Program-made: the position numbers and the translations under genes
Shown: piece after piece, positions 1-12,400 of the stretch
Position numbering within the stretch: the stretch's first letter is position 1
Layout of the letters: each line of letters starts with the position of its first letter
The notes under the pieces: model-generated
The model's input: only the letters and a program-made list of their open reading frames with translations
Database searches by the model: none
What the model was told of the DNA's origin: nothing
Source of the DNA: Ustilaginoidea virens
Taxonomy: Eukaryota > Ascomycota > Sordariomycetes > Hypocreales > Clavicipitaceae
Reading direction: 5' to 3'
Assembly: GCF_000687475.1 (NCBI RefSeq)
Contig: NC_057319.1
Location: forward strand, 1,426,001 to 1,490,000
DNA length: 64,000 bases

Positions 1-1707
1 GCGTCGTCGCCTGTAGCAGAGGAATGCAAGGAGAAAAATGGAGCACAGGGCCACGGAACCGACCACGATCCCAGCTATTGGTCCTGCTGAGAGCCCGTTC
101 CCGGTGCTGGGGTTCGGGGGCGCGGGATATGGGCTGTTGCTGGGTTGTCTGATGGCCTGTAGTTGCGCCCCTCCAATGGCGTCAGCGGGGAATCGCGCTT
201 GGTGGATGGAGAAGATTCCAGAGTCGTATTGGGTGATTAGGTAGGCTTCCTGCATAAAGGCGTTGCCAATGATGAAGGTGTCATCGGGCGCTCTGCGAAG
301 GGTGAAATAGGGCACGGCGGGCGTACCATACGCTATGGTTGAGTTCATGAAGGGGTACTCGAGCAGACTGACAAATGCCCGGATAGGGACAGTAATGTTG
401 ACCACGCCGGGTACGTGGAGAGGAAGTCCAAAGTTGTCACGATTATCCTCGCTCGATAGGCTGAAGGTGAAGGCCATTGAGAAGTCGTCGGACGAGTATT
501 GGCGATATTGGTCATTCGTTAACGTATACAAGGAATAGGTATTGTTGTACGTCAGGTTGAGCGCTCTGGCAAATCTATCGCACACTGTCGGGGGGAGCCA
601 GAGGTAGGGCGTCGTGGTGTCTATGACGGCAGTGAAGGAATTGTTATATTGCAGCAAGGTCATCGTCTCCGATTTCCAGGCCGCCGGCCTGCTGCCATTT
701 ACGGCGGCGACCTGGATTCCTCGGACAAGAGGTCGGGGAATGCCTTCGGTTTGATTCATGGTAAAGGTCGTGTCGTGAGGAGCAAACCTAGCTGAATCAT
801 AACCGCCTAGAGTTGCCGATCCTACTATGCCGCCTGTATGGAGTAGCTTCCTCAGTACATGGTCGCCCTTGCAGGGATGAAGAAAGCGGTGAACATTACG
901 CAGCGGGGGGGAGGGTGAGTCTTACGATAGGAGGCGCCGGCAGTGTATCCGTAGCTGTAACTCGGGATCCATCCAAAAGACGCTACAGCCTGTCGCAACG
1001 GAGGTGAGGCAACAACGTCGCCAAAGTTGCCAGAGCGAAGACCAACACCAAAGTAGCCGAGGAAATAATCCGTGGAAGAAATGGCCGACAGAAGCACGTT
1101 GGACATGCTGAACCTAACGTTGGTAATCCGACTGCTTGCCGCGATTGAGTCGAAGCCATACTGTCCGCTTCCCGCGGTCACCATATCTGGAAGTCCCAGT
1201 TGCCACATGCCCAAGCCGGACCATTGTTTCGACTTGGCCGGGTCGTATATGCCGCCTCGAGAAGTAGCGCACAGAGAATTGCCTATATCAAACTTGTCGG
1301 TTAGGCGAGTGTTTTCGAAATGTACGACGTACTTGGTGATGTGGGCCAGACTCGACTCGACTCGCCTTTGGGACATCCGTCAGGGCCAACGACCCAGATT
1401 TCGGATAGCGTTGTGCTGAAAAATACGTTGACGGGACTGTTGTCTCCGATGAGGAAAGCATACGTCGACCAGTTTCCATCGATCCCTAGCCTACAGCCAC
1501 GAGGTTAGAACCGCAAGCTCGTTCGAGTGACGTCGGGCAGCCGTTACGGAGGCCAGCCATGCAAAGCGCCATGATTTTCGTCAACAGGGAGGGTGGGAAG
1601 ACAAACCAGCCTGACGCATTGAAGGCGACGGGTTGCGGGGCAGCAGCGTTTGCAACCGTAGTAGAAAAGGAGGCCGCTACTGCGTTCGCAGCCGCTTGCG
1701 ACCCCAT
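1..1707 (-). CDS. Membrane-anchored aspartic-protease-like protein (peptidase A1 fold), C-terminus cut by window edge
   Basis: Exons on the minus strand are 1607-1707, 1333-1490, 926-1282 and 1-833, with introns at 1491-1606, 1283-1332 (50 nt) and 834-925; all phases join cleanly. About 483 residues are visible. After a short Ala-rich N-terminus the pepsin-like fold starts at residues 36-43 (GIDGNWST). The first active-site loop reads STTLSEIWVV, so the catalytic Asp of the usual DTGS motif is Ser59. The second loop keeps Asp277 (AVIDTTTPYLWLP). The motif LGGYDSARF also fits A1 proteins. The C-terminal part is a Ser/Pro linker, one hydrophobic segment (IAGIVVGSVALCSIFLLAFLC) and an Arg-rich cytosolic start that runs off the left edge. 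Family knowledge: many fungal A1-like surface proteins look like this. I infer a plasma-membrane or wall protein that is probably not an active protease. The N-terminus is only weakly hydrophobic, so the exact start is less sure than the fold. Confidence 0.8.
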
Positions 1708-4700
1708 TTCGGTGTCAAAGCTCAGACCTCCAACCGCGGTGGCGATGGACCTGGTGCGTTGCGATGAGAGGAGACGGGAGGAGGAGGGGGGGGGGGGGGG
1801 AGGTTATGCGGGAAGACCCCAGATCACCGACAGAGAGCCAAGGTTTCCGTAAGTTTGGTCATCGAATAAGATTTGCTTGGGGCCGCGGTCTGTATAGTGA
1901 TTCGGGGGGGCGGGACGGGGGGGAAGGGCGAATCGGCGACTCGTCTATTTGTTCCGTTCCTGAGCCGGAAGTGGTCGAGCGGCGGATGAAGCCAGGTAAG
2001 ATGGGACGGGTCGATTGCACGCGGCCTCCCTCGGACCGGCCAAGATGGGTGTATGCTTGCTGACGTGAGCGTGTCAATTTGCTGTGAGCAATTGGAGTCG
2101 AGGACGGCGGGGATGGCGAGCGAGGTGATGTTGAACGGGACGTTGATAGAAGCGTTGAAAGAGGCGTTGGAAGTTGGAAGCGTTGAAAGAAGCAGCAGCC
2201 GAAGGGGAGGGGGGAGAAGGGGGGGGGAGGGCAGCGGAAGAGGGCGTTCAGGCTGCAGGAGATGTGTGATGGTTGTGGTGTGATGGTATGGTGAGGTGGT
2301 GTGGTGGTGCGGTGGTGCGGTGGTGCGGTGGTGCGGTGTGGTGGTGTGGTGTGGTGGGAGACTCTGGAGCCAAAAGTCGGGGCGACGACGAGGGCCGGGT
2401 CCACTAAAAATCGAACTGCCGTTGACGGGGGGCGGTGGGGACCAAGGCAATTGGCATGATGTGATGGATGTGAGCTGCGAGAAATGGCACTGGGGCACTG
2501 GCACTGGGGCACTGGCACAGGGGGGACCTCGAGAAGATCCAGGGCACATGCACATGCACATGCACATAGCCAGGCCAGGCCAGGCCAGGCCAGGCACCTT
2601 CCAGCAATTAAACGACGACTACGGAGTACAGCGCACGCACCACACTGGGAGGTACCAGACCAGACTCGGCCTGGCACTTGGTCTCCACGGGCCACTGACT
2701 GACTGGGTTCTAGTGTCGTGCTGCTGGTTTGACTATTTGATTAGCACAGAGCTCAAGCTGCATGTGGTTTTCAGCACGAGGCCACCAGCCACCAGCCACC
2801 AGCCACCAGCCACCAGCCACCAGCCCCCCCCCCCCCAGTGAGCACATGCAGCGTCTGGGGCAGCGCGCGCAGCGCACAGGCCGCGTCTGGTGCGGCTAGG
2901 GCTCTCTCCATGTCTGCACCTGGTCCGGCCTCGGGGGCGTCGTGCCGCCCACGACAAGTCAATCTCGCTTAATGAACCAATCCCCTGTCCCTGAAGACAA
3001 CTGATTGCCACGCAGCCAGGCGGCTGTTTCAGACACACTGAGGGCACGGAAGCAAAAGCCGCGAGCCTGTTGGAACTGTAGCCAGACTTGCTGCATGTTT
3101 AGCAAAGACGCCTGGGTGCAGGGTGGCGGCCCAAGACTGGATTTGCTGATGCCTGGCGCCAAAATGCCTGGCATCTGGTGGGGCTCCAACGCGCCCCAAC
3201 CACTAATGCAAGGTAAACGTGCCGGGCTGTAAGCCATGCACGTGGTAATAGTGGGGAGGGGTGGTCGGAGACTTGGGGTCAGACGAGTTGTGGGGCGGGC
3301 ATCATCGTACACGGGGCCATCTTTGGGGTACAGACTCCAGAGCATTTTCCCCATCTCCGTTTGGCATGGTTACACGCATCCATCCGTAAGTGGGAACGAA
3401 CCAGCTTACTACATACCTCCTCTACCTACCTCCTAGTCGCCCCCCACCGCTCCTTCCTCCAGCCGTCAAGTGGAAGACGTATGACAGAAACCGCCAATAA
3501 CCAGGCAACTCGTGTCAAAAAGACAAAACAAAAAAAAAAAAAAGGCCCCTTTAAATGAAATGAAAATGAAATGGGTTTGGGCCGGCATCAGTTTTTTTTC
3601 TTTTTTTTTTTTTTTTTTTTTTTTCGATTGCCGCGTCGCAAGTCTAGGCAGTTTATGGACGTTCGTCGTATTGTTCAGTCGTTCCATGCACAATTCAAGC
3701 CTCTGACAGCTACGCGCTTGCAATGATCAATAAGCCATTCGACGAGACGGATTGAAGGGCGAGCCGTTGGTGATTTTGAATGCGAATGCAATCCAAACAA
3801 ATGCCTCCGTCTCTCGATTTCCCGTCTCTCGACCTCGACCTCGACCTCGTAGACGTCAAGAAGCACATTGGGACAAATCCAAAGCCAGGACACGGAAAGA
3901 AGTAGGTTGCACAGCCACACTGACACCATTCCCACCATGACTGGTGCAAAGGTTCGTGATGGACGAAAACCAGCTAGCGAGTCAGGTAGCTTGCCGCCAA
4001 GTGCTTGTTTGCTGCACTACGCTGATGAAAAAAAGCTGGAACATGGCGTGATTTTTTTTTCGAACCGGCAGCACCTTTGCCTGGAAAACAAGGAAGGAAG
4101 GAAGGCGTCTGGTAGTATCGTTACGCTGGTAGCTAAGATAGACGACTAAGAGGCTGGGAGGAAGAGAAAACAGCACTGAGAAAGAACGGCTGGGAATCCA
4201 GACACGCGGTACCTGCCAATTTCCAACGGCGTTCTTGGCGCGCTGCTGCGTCTTTGCAGGCCGCCTGCCAGCTGCCCGTCGCAGCGGCGGCATCATCATC
4301 CCCCATCTTGCCCGAGACAACCAGACATTTCCAAAAAGCGGTCACGGCGCAGTTCAGTCAACAGCCGACGAGGAAGGAGTCTATATGGCCCTGGTGCAGT
4401 TAGAACCGGCAGAGTCAGAATAGCACCCTTGGCAAGGGACCGTCGTCGAGAAGCTGGGTAGGGAAGGGGAAGGGGGAAGGGGGAAGGGGGAAGGGGGGTG
4501 GTGGACGGGTGCAACTTTGTCCAACGATCCAGGTAAATGCCGAAGCTCCCAGCAAAAGTGAGCAAGGTCCCCGAACTATTCAGCCCTGTGGCAAAACAGT
4601 ACGTTCTAGTGCACCAGGTGTCAAGCTTAATTCCCAAGCCCAAAAAAAAAGGCGTAAGAAAATCAAGAAAAAGAATTCAAGCTTTTCGCTATAAAAGTCA

Positions 4701-5701
4701 ATTGACGTTGGCGCCCCTGGGAAGTGGGCCTCGTCCCCATATTTGATTTGTCAATTGATAATGGGCTAGCAGATCATGCCTTCTTCAACGGGACAATCCT
4801 GAACACACACTCGGCACAATCCGCATTTTCTTGCTTGCGTAGCATGTACCTAGCAAGTGCCAAGGGCAGTCAAGTAATGCGTCTTGTACGTAGCAGTTCG
4901 TTTTGCGCACCAAAGTCCATCTTGTACCTCTGCTCAAGTACTCCGTACTCCGCAATGGTTACATGCCGTAATGGACTTCTGCAGCGTCTCTCTACCCCAC
5001 TTGACCCCTGCCCCTGCCCCTGCCCCTACCCCACCCGTCTCACCCCTCCTGATCCTCCCCTCTCACCCCTCCCCTCCCTCACCCCTCCTCACCCCACACT
5101 CTCAGTCGCACCTGCCCGGCCAGCCTTGTGGCCTAGCCCTCGTCAAAGTTCCTGCTAGAGGAAGTCTAGTACAGGACGAGACAAACCACAAGGATCACCA
5201 ACCAGGCGCTCACACTGGTTCACGATGCCGTCTCTCCCCATCATCCAAGGCCTCCGTCCTCCGGGACATTCTCACGTCTCCTACCTCGCTACACCGTAAA
5301 GCAAGCCGGTTCGACACAAGCCCATTGCAATTCTGCACGTAGAGGGAGAAGACGATCCCCCTTGCAAAGCCTGGACGTTGCATCGCTGAGAAGCGTCAAG
5401 CATCCTGACGCCTGGGCTCGCCAACCGTTGCTGCCACTGGCAACCTGAGACCCATTCCCATTTAGTATCCCCATCGATTGTGCTTTCGGGTCGTCGTCAT
5501 ATTGAAACCGTTTCGCACTTCCGGTCGTCAGTCATGCTCGGATGTCATCTTCCGCAAGTACGGCTGCTTTCTAGATAATGTCTTGTTGATCATCATCGAG
5601 GGCCGGAACTTGTCTCACAGGCCCTGTCCTCCCCTGGAGGTCTTGTCGGATCGCCCCTTGTCCTGGCCCTCTTGGACTCGCACACGTCCCCTCGACAAAC
5701 A
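1708..5701. other. 4-kb gene-free divergent intergenic region
   Basis: No open frame here has protein-like composition. The stretch is a patchwork of simple repeats: a G run at about 1788-1800, GGTGCGGTGGT-type repeats near 2290-2360, GGCACTGGGGCACT repeats near 2485-2520, CAGGC repeats near 2568-2595, CCAGCCA heptamers at about 2780-2825 followed by a C run, a long T tract at about 3594-3624, GGGGAAG repeats near 4455-4498, and CCCCTG/CCCCTC blocks at about 5007-5095. Promoters of the flanking divergent genes must lie here, but I cannot point to a specific element. Confidence 0.6.
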
Positions 5702-8624
5702 ATGAAACTCTGCTTGACTTGGCTGCTTTGCGCAGGCCTGCATTCTTGCTGTTCATGTGCGGCGGCTGTTTTTGCCGCCCGGGGTGGTGCCGGCGTTGGT
5801 ACGTTGCCTTCGGGAACAGATGCTAGGCCTTTTTTTTTCTGTTATTATATTTTGCCCACGAGCCTCCCCCGACGCTGATAACTCAAAAGGCAATAAATAC
5901 CCCATACCCAATACCCCGTTGTGCTAACCGTTGCATCTTAAAGGCCGCCAAAACCAGCATGAATACCTACGTAGGATGGTATGGTTCAACTCCACAACCG
6001 GGCCGTCCATATCATCCTCCTCGTCCTCGTCCTCGTCATCAGCACCGTCATCGCCATCACTCACAACCGAATCCACGCAGGCTGCCACCACCGGTTCTGT
6101 CAACGGTAGCAGTCGCGGCCTTTTATCAAATTCGTCTTCTCTTCTTTTCTCATCGTCGCCATTGCTTTCCCCACAGCAGCTGTCGCCACCCGCCTCCTCT
6201 GGCCCGTCGTCAATAGATTCCACTTCCCAGACGACTCGAACAAGCGTTAACATTCTGTTGGCCCCTACTTCTCAGTCGCAGTCGCAGTCGCAGTCGCAGT
6301 CGCAGCCGCAGTCGCAGTCGCAGCCGCAGTCGCAGTCGCAGTCGCAGTCGCAGCCGCAGTCGCAGTCGCAGCCGCAGTCGCAGCCGCAGTCGCAGTCGCA
6401 GTCGCAGTCGCAGTCGCAGTCGCAGTCGCAGCCGCCGCTGTTACCGTCACTGCTGTCCCTACCTCCGGGTGGTAAGGGCACCTTTTTAGCGGGCTCTAGC
6501 AGCCAGATGCCCGCCTCGGATAGCTCGTCAACCACACACGAGCCGTTTACCAATGCAACCAGTGGGATCAACACAGTCCGTACATCCGCCGAGCCGCAAT
6601 CAGAGTCAACGACAAGAGCGGATAGCACCTCGGCGGCAACTAGCTCGGACTCCCCTGCATCAGACCAGAAAGGCTCGGGTGCAGGCAGTATTGTCATCAT
6701 TAGGCCGGACCCGACTGTACTAGCAATGACGGCAACGACGGCAACGACGGCAACGACGGCGAATTGCACTACCTTTCAAGATCCTTGGGATCCTTTAATC
6801 GTCTATTCAGTAGTTCACACATCAACCGTGACGTTCTACGGCAATCCCGCCGAATACACGCCGCCTTTTCAGCCTATCCTAACGCCATCATACTGCGCCG
6901 ATTTGGTGAGTACACCTGTTGCGGTAAGCGCGACGACAAGCGCGACGGCAAGCGCGGGCGGAAACGCTGCCGGAAACGGGACATGGACCGTTATCGGAAA
7001 CGCGACATGGACCGTTATCATGGCCGGGAGCGCTGGCTTGACCGGGAGCGAAATAATGATTATACCAACTCCCGTCCAACGACCGGTTGTCACATTTGTC
7101 ACAACGGACAAGAATCCCGCCGTTGTTTTTTCTTCCAACGTCCCACCGAATTACCGCCAAACAGGGACCAATCCCTTTCCACCACCTCTGGTGCACAAGA
7201 CTGTTAAGATTCTTGATGCGTCTCCTGCCGCTGCGCCTGATGCTGCTGCGCCTGAAGTTGCTGCGCCTGATGCTGCCTCGTCTCCTGCTGCCGCGTCTCC
7301 TGCTGCTACGTCTCCTGCTGCTGCGTCTCCTGCTGCCGCGCCTGATGCTGCCGCGCCTGATGCTGCTTCGTCTCCTGCTGCTGCGTCTCCTGCTGCCGCG
7401 CCTGATGCTGCCGAGTCTCCTGCTGCTGCGTCTCCTGCTGCCGAGTCTCCTGCTGCTGCGTCTCCTCCTGCTGCGTCTCCTGCTGCTGCTGCGTCTCCTG
7501 CTGCTGCTGCGTCTCCTGCTTCTGCGTCTCCTGCTGCCGCGCCTGATGCTGCCGCGTCTCCTGCGGCATCTATGCTTCCTGAAGCCTCGGCTGCCGGCAA
7601 ATCTCCTCCGCCCATTGGATATCCACTTGTCGTTCAAACTCTCAGTGCCGACGGCCAGCCTCCGTCCCCCACTTTCAGCATCTCGGCGAGGGGCAATCAG
7701 GTGGTTATCAACTCGCAGACCTTTTCGGTCGGGCCAGGCGCCACCACGGTAGTCTCTGTCGACGGAGGTCACTTTACCATTGATCCGACAGCCATTGTCG
7801 GCGAAGGAGGCACCGTTGCAAAGCCACCTCCCGGCCCCACAGTCTTCGCCGTCGCAACTCCTACAAGTGGTGCCGTCGGCGGGCTCGATGTGACCCTGTC
7901 AGGCTCGCAAGTCGTCGTCGGAGACGTCACCATGACCGCGTTGCCGCCCTACGGCACAACGGCCATGGTGAGTGGCCGAAGCGTGACCATCGTGCCGGAC
8001 AAGATTGTGGTCGGTGCAAACGTGCTCCACTTCAATCCGCCACCGACCGGACGCGACTGGGATGTCGTCGTCATGGGCGGCGAGATGCTCAGCGCCGTCG
8101 GCCAGAGCGTTGTAGTTGTGCACTCAAAGACAATCACCTACGGGCCCGGGGCCGCCGCCCTGACGGAAGTCGTCAACGGGGATGCCATCACGGTAGGCCC
8201 GGCAGGCGTGGTTGTGCACGGATCCACGGTTGGCGGCGCCTCGGCCGATGCGTTGGCCACGCGGCTGGAGATTGTCGGAGGAGCCACCGTGACCAAGATT
8301 GCCCCGTCCATCGGCATCATCAACGGCGTAGCGTTCACCCTCGGCGCCGGCTCGCAGCTCACGACGACGGAGATTGGCGGCCAGCTCTTCACCATCGGCC
8401 CCTTTGGCATCGCCGCGTCGACAGTGACCATGGTCTTTCCATTTGGGGCCTCTGTCACGACGACCATCGTCCCCACCGGGACCTGGCTGAGCCAGTTCCC
8501 CGCGCAAAAAACCAACAGGATCGACGAGGCGGTGGACAGCGAGGGCAGCTCAATGAGACGGAGCACGCCCACGGCATGGATGGCACTTTTTATCATAGCG
8601 ACTGGCGTTTGGGTTCTTGCATAA
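5702..8624 (+). CDS. Secreted, GPI-anchored Ser-rich cell-wall protein with SQ and SPAA repeats
   Basis: Exons are 5702-5798 and 5944-8624; the intron has donor GTACGT, branch GCTAAC and acceptor AAAG. The product is 925 residues. It starts with a secretory signal (MKLCLTWLLCAGLHSCC) followed by Ala-rich residues. A Ser-rich region leads to a Gln-Ser/Gln-Pro tract at about 143-195, coded by CAGTCG and CAGCCG hexamers. A conserved-looking middle (about 310-445) holds motifs such as TVTFYGNPAEYTPPF and VTFVTTDKNPAVVF. Then comes a Ser-Pro-Ala/Pro-Asp-Ala tract at about 458-579. From about 592 to 879 there are repeated beta-type units of the pattern V-x-I-x-G-x-x-[FV]-T-[IV]-G-P. The C-terminus is a hydrophobic tail (about 907-925, AWMALFIIATGVWVLA) typical of a GPI-addition signal. 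I infer a wall-anchored adhesin-like protein. A GTGAGT at about 6905 could be an alternative donor, but the frame stays open through it. Confidence 0.78.
6274..6433 (+). repeat. In-frame hexanucleotide repeat CAGTCG/CAGCCG
   Basis: About 26 hexamers in tandem code for alternating Gln-Ser with scattered Gln-Pro inside the wall protein. Because the unit is six bases, gain or loss of copies keeps the reading frame. Confidence 0.95.
7218..7570 (+). repeat. In-frame SPAAA / APDAA codon repeat
   Basis: Degenerate tandem units of about 12-18 bases (patterns TCTCCTGCTGCTGCG and GCGCCTGATGCTGCC) code for Ser-Pro-Ala-Ala and Ala-Pro-Asp-Ala stretches. Unit length varies only by whole codons. Confidence 0.9.
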
Positions 8625-8656
8625 AAAAAAAAAGTCATGATACGCGGGGTGGGGGG

Positions 8657-8696
<40 letters not shown>

Positions 8697-9462
8697 GCAT
8701 GCATGGTTGGGAGTACGGCTGGAGTCTCGGTCTCGGTCTCGGTGACGGGTTGCGCACGGCCATCTAGTCTTTCGTTGGCCATGTCCTGCATGCGCATCAT
8801 GTCGATTATGGATAGTTTGGGTGCCGATGCCACTCGGTTCGTGTCATTTATCAAGCTTGGTGGGTTGCATGGGCGGTCGGTCTCGTGCAATCAACATGTA
8901 TGTTATCATCTCGAGTGTCTGGTCGTATCTAGCATTTGCCGTCAGCGGCCAGCCCAGCCCGTGAATTCAGCAAAAGAGCTGCCTGCCATCTACCATTGCC
9001 CCCCTCACCCGTCCGATCGACATGAAGCCCTCCCTTCCGACGAGAGCCCAACCCAGCATTGCCGCCACGGCTGCCACGAATCCCCTGATTTTCACCTCTT
9101 ACCATCCGCCGACCACATCCGGAAGCACTCGCAGACGAAGGGCGCGGAAATTGCCCGTTTTCGACGACGGCAGAGGCACCGGCTTAGGCAACCCGGGGTT
9201 GTTGCAGCGCGGATGCTCGTCACGGGCGAGACTAGAAGGCTCGCGGGCGTGGGAGAGCGATTCCGCTGACCAGAGTGGGCATGGTAAGACGACAAGAAGG
9301 AGAATAGGGGGAAAACAGAAACAAAGAAAAAAAAAAATAAAACAAAGGCCAATGTTGAATTGAGCAACTTCCATGTAACCTACACAACTAACTGCATGCA
9401 TTGATACGCGACCAAAAGCTGCGAAACCGTGCCGGGTGTGTGTTGCCTTGGGACCATTTTCC
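8625..9462. other. Convergent intergenic region with (GTT)n
   Basis: Lies between the ends of the wall-protein and F-box genes. It contains a (GTT)n run at about 8657-8697 and CGGTCT repeats near 8724-8745. I see no gene. The A-rich stretch at 9322-9345 lies just beyond the 3' end of the minus-strand gene. Confidence 0.6.
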
Positions 9463-12400
9463 CTACCAGCGCTGTGCCCTCTTTCCCTTGCCCGCGGCTT
9501 CAGTCGCCAGAGGGGGAAACTCGTCGTCCTCTTCAACCGTCACGTCTGCTCCGGCTCCCCCCTTCGCACCAACTGCCTGATCCTGCTTGCTCAGGCTCAA
9601 TGCAAGAGCGAGGTGCTCGTCTTCGGCCGTCGCCGCCGCAGGAGGGGCTTGGGCCATTGACCCTGCGGCTGCGCTTCCATCCATGGCCGTGCGATTCGTC
9701 GAAGCGGGCAACCTCCCGGGAGAAGCTGACGGCTTGCCCCTTCTGCCTCTCTTGCATTCCACCTTGATGGAGTAGTCCAACTCGCCTGCGTTATTTGCCC
9801 GAGGAGACGGACCGACCTCGTTTACCGCCTCAAGCAGCGACAAGCGAATGGCCTGCAGGATCTGCTGCTCGAAATCGCCGTACTCATCCTTCTCTCTCCG
9901 TGGATTGGCGGCGGCAGGCGACGGGCCCGCGTTCACCACGACGCTGCGATCTGGGCTCTCGCTCTCTGCGGTGGCCGTCTCCTCGCCCAACGACGATGCC
10001 GTATCCAGGCTACTGTCGGCCGCAGAGTCGCTTGCCGCACGTCGCTGCTCCTCTTGCAGATACGCCTCCTCCGACACCATTTGCGCATACCGCAGCGCCT
10101 CTTCTTCGCTGAGGTCGCCAAGAGCTCCTAGCCCGAATCGCTTCCGCAAATGCGTTTGTTCCCTGGCCCGCGCCTCGTTCTCCCGGCGCAGCTCGGCTTC
10201 TTCTGCCGCAATGTAGCCCGAGACGGTCCCTCCCAGCCGACGACTGGCGATGCGGCCGTGAATATCCGAGTGATGGGCTCGGCGCTTTCGACCCGTGGGG
10301 TGGCCAGCTGAGCTGTACGTCCAGTATCGCATCAACGCTCCGAACGACAAGATTCCTCGTAAAACGGTGGCATCTGGGTCAAGGAAGATGGCCCCCACAG
10401 CGGAATAGCTGCCTTGGCCGAGCGTTGGATTCATGGCCACCATGTGGCGAGGGACCCGACCGTTGGACCGGGCATTGAGAGTCCGTATAGGCTCCAGTGT
10501 GGAAGCCAGAGGGTCCCAAGCCTGCGCCAGGCCGTCGCTACCTCCATGCACAAGATACAAGGCAGAGGCGGCCACACACGAGATCCCGGGAGAGACTGTC
10601 TGCAGTATACGCACAGGTTCCACCGATCCGTGTCTCGGCTGCTCCCGCGCGTTCCACACGGTGACGACGCCAGTGTCCGTGCCAATGACCAGGAAACGTG
10701 CTCGACGGCCGGGAACCTCGGCGGCTACTTGTTCAGACTTGCCTCCAGGGGAGGCGGCGACCGGGGTCGAAGTAGCTGCGACTGTGCCGGGAGGAGAAAC
10801 CTTTGCGCCTTCCAGTGCATCCTCTGACAGTGTCAGTAGCGACTGAGACGAGCAGTCGAGGCAGCTGGCCGTGACATTTGCCGCTGGCTGGAACCCCTTG
10901 AGGTCAAACACTGTGCAACCCCATTCGTGGGGGCTGGAAGCGACACCAGCTGCCAGTCCCGCCGGGAGAGTGGGAGGCGGCAGACGCGTCGGCGGCAATG
11001 GGGGTTGCGGGGTTTGGCAATCAATTGCCAGTGGTGATTCAGCTGGACCAAAGAGCGACGGCCGAGACTCTGCGAAAGTGGCTACATCAGCTTCCGGTGA
11101 CGGGGATCCGTTAGTTTGTCGTTGCTGCTGCTGCTGCTGTGTATGAGGGGCGGCATTGAAACGAGAATATCGCAAGACTCGGGCCGGGGACTTGTCGGCC
11201 AGACCGCAGTCAATGACAAAGATACTTTCGCCGGCTCCTTGGCCGTCATCACTGGCAAAATCAACCTCTATCCTACGTCGCATGTCCCAGCCCTCACAGA
11301 CTTTGCGAAAATGACATGGCTTGTGCAGAAGGAACTTTTCAATCTCTCGAGCTTCCGCTACGAGTTGGTCTTTGCTTAGGTGCATGTCATTCGATGGCGA
11401 CCGCGGCGGCGTATAAGCTCCACGCACATCGCGTTTGTCCAGCTCGTCAGGTCGAGGACGGCGCCTCGTCGACTCCACAAGGTGCCAATACGCGGTTCTG
11501 CCGGCGAGCCATGCATTTCTGGCCACTTGATCACCGTTGCCGCGGTTGAGAGTAACCAAGGGGGTCGAGGTCAGGTAGTAGACCTCGCCGAGGGCGTTCA
11601 ATGCCACGGCCCAGACTCTCGAGGACGACTTCCGCTTCGGGCTGTAGTTGTCGTCCACTTTGAGCGAGATGATGGGCACGCCGGGGCTCAGGACCCACCG
11701 AGCAGTCATGTCGCCGTTGGCATATCGCGGGCCATTGGGCTGCTCGCCGCCGTTTGCGTACGCAGTGACAACACCTAGGGCGGAGCCTGTGAGCATACCA
11801 AACATGGACTGCGTGACAGCGGGGACAGCTGATGACTTTGCAATCCAGACACTGCAGACGGACTCTGACATTGCGGGAATTTTGGGCACGTCGGGATACC
11901 CGTCGACGGCCCCAGTGTCACTGCCCAAGTATCGGCCACATGATTCATTCACGGCCCTGAAGTAGGCGCGCCCCCCAGGGAATCCTTCGCCGGCGATGAT
12001 GCCGTAAGGCTGGCTGACGTCCATGACATTGGGGGCCGCAGCCGGGCCCTGGCCCAAGCCATAAGGCACGAGGTTGGGTACAACTTCTTGCAGCTGAGCA
12101 GACGAAAACGGGTCTTCCAAGCCCCATTTTTCAATCCTGCCTGTAGTGGGGTCGCTCATGGTGGCCATGCCGACGTTGCCGGCTCCTTGAACAGCCCGAG
12201 GCGGTTTTTTGCCGTTGGAGAACACCGCATGGACGCTGGTGACGAGCCACGGCAACTTTGAGTTGTATGTCAAGACAGCACTCCTGGACTTGGTAGGTTT
12301 AGCTGGCGCACCTCCTGCCGATCCGATTCCGCCTGCATTGGCTTCGGGTTTGCCACGAGCTAGACTTCTCAGAAGACGCGTTCGGAGCAGGTACTCGCTA

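Noticed and set aside
1824..2695. Two overlapping minus-strand open frames of about 260-280 codons
   Set aside because: Made of His/Thr/Pro and Pro/Ser simple repeats from GGTGGT and GGCACT tracts; no start context and no conserved motif.
6888..7772. Arg/Ser-rich open frame antisense to the wall protein
   Set aside because: A by-product of the SPAA codon repeat read on the other strand.
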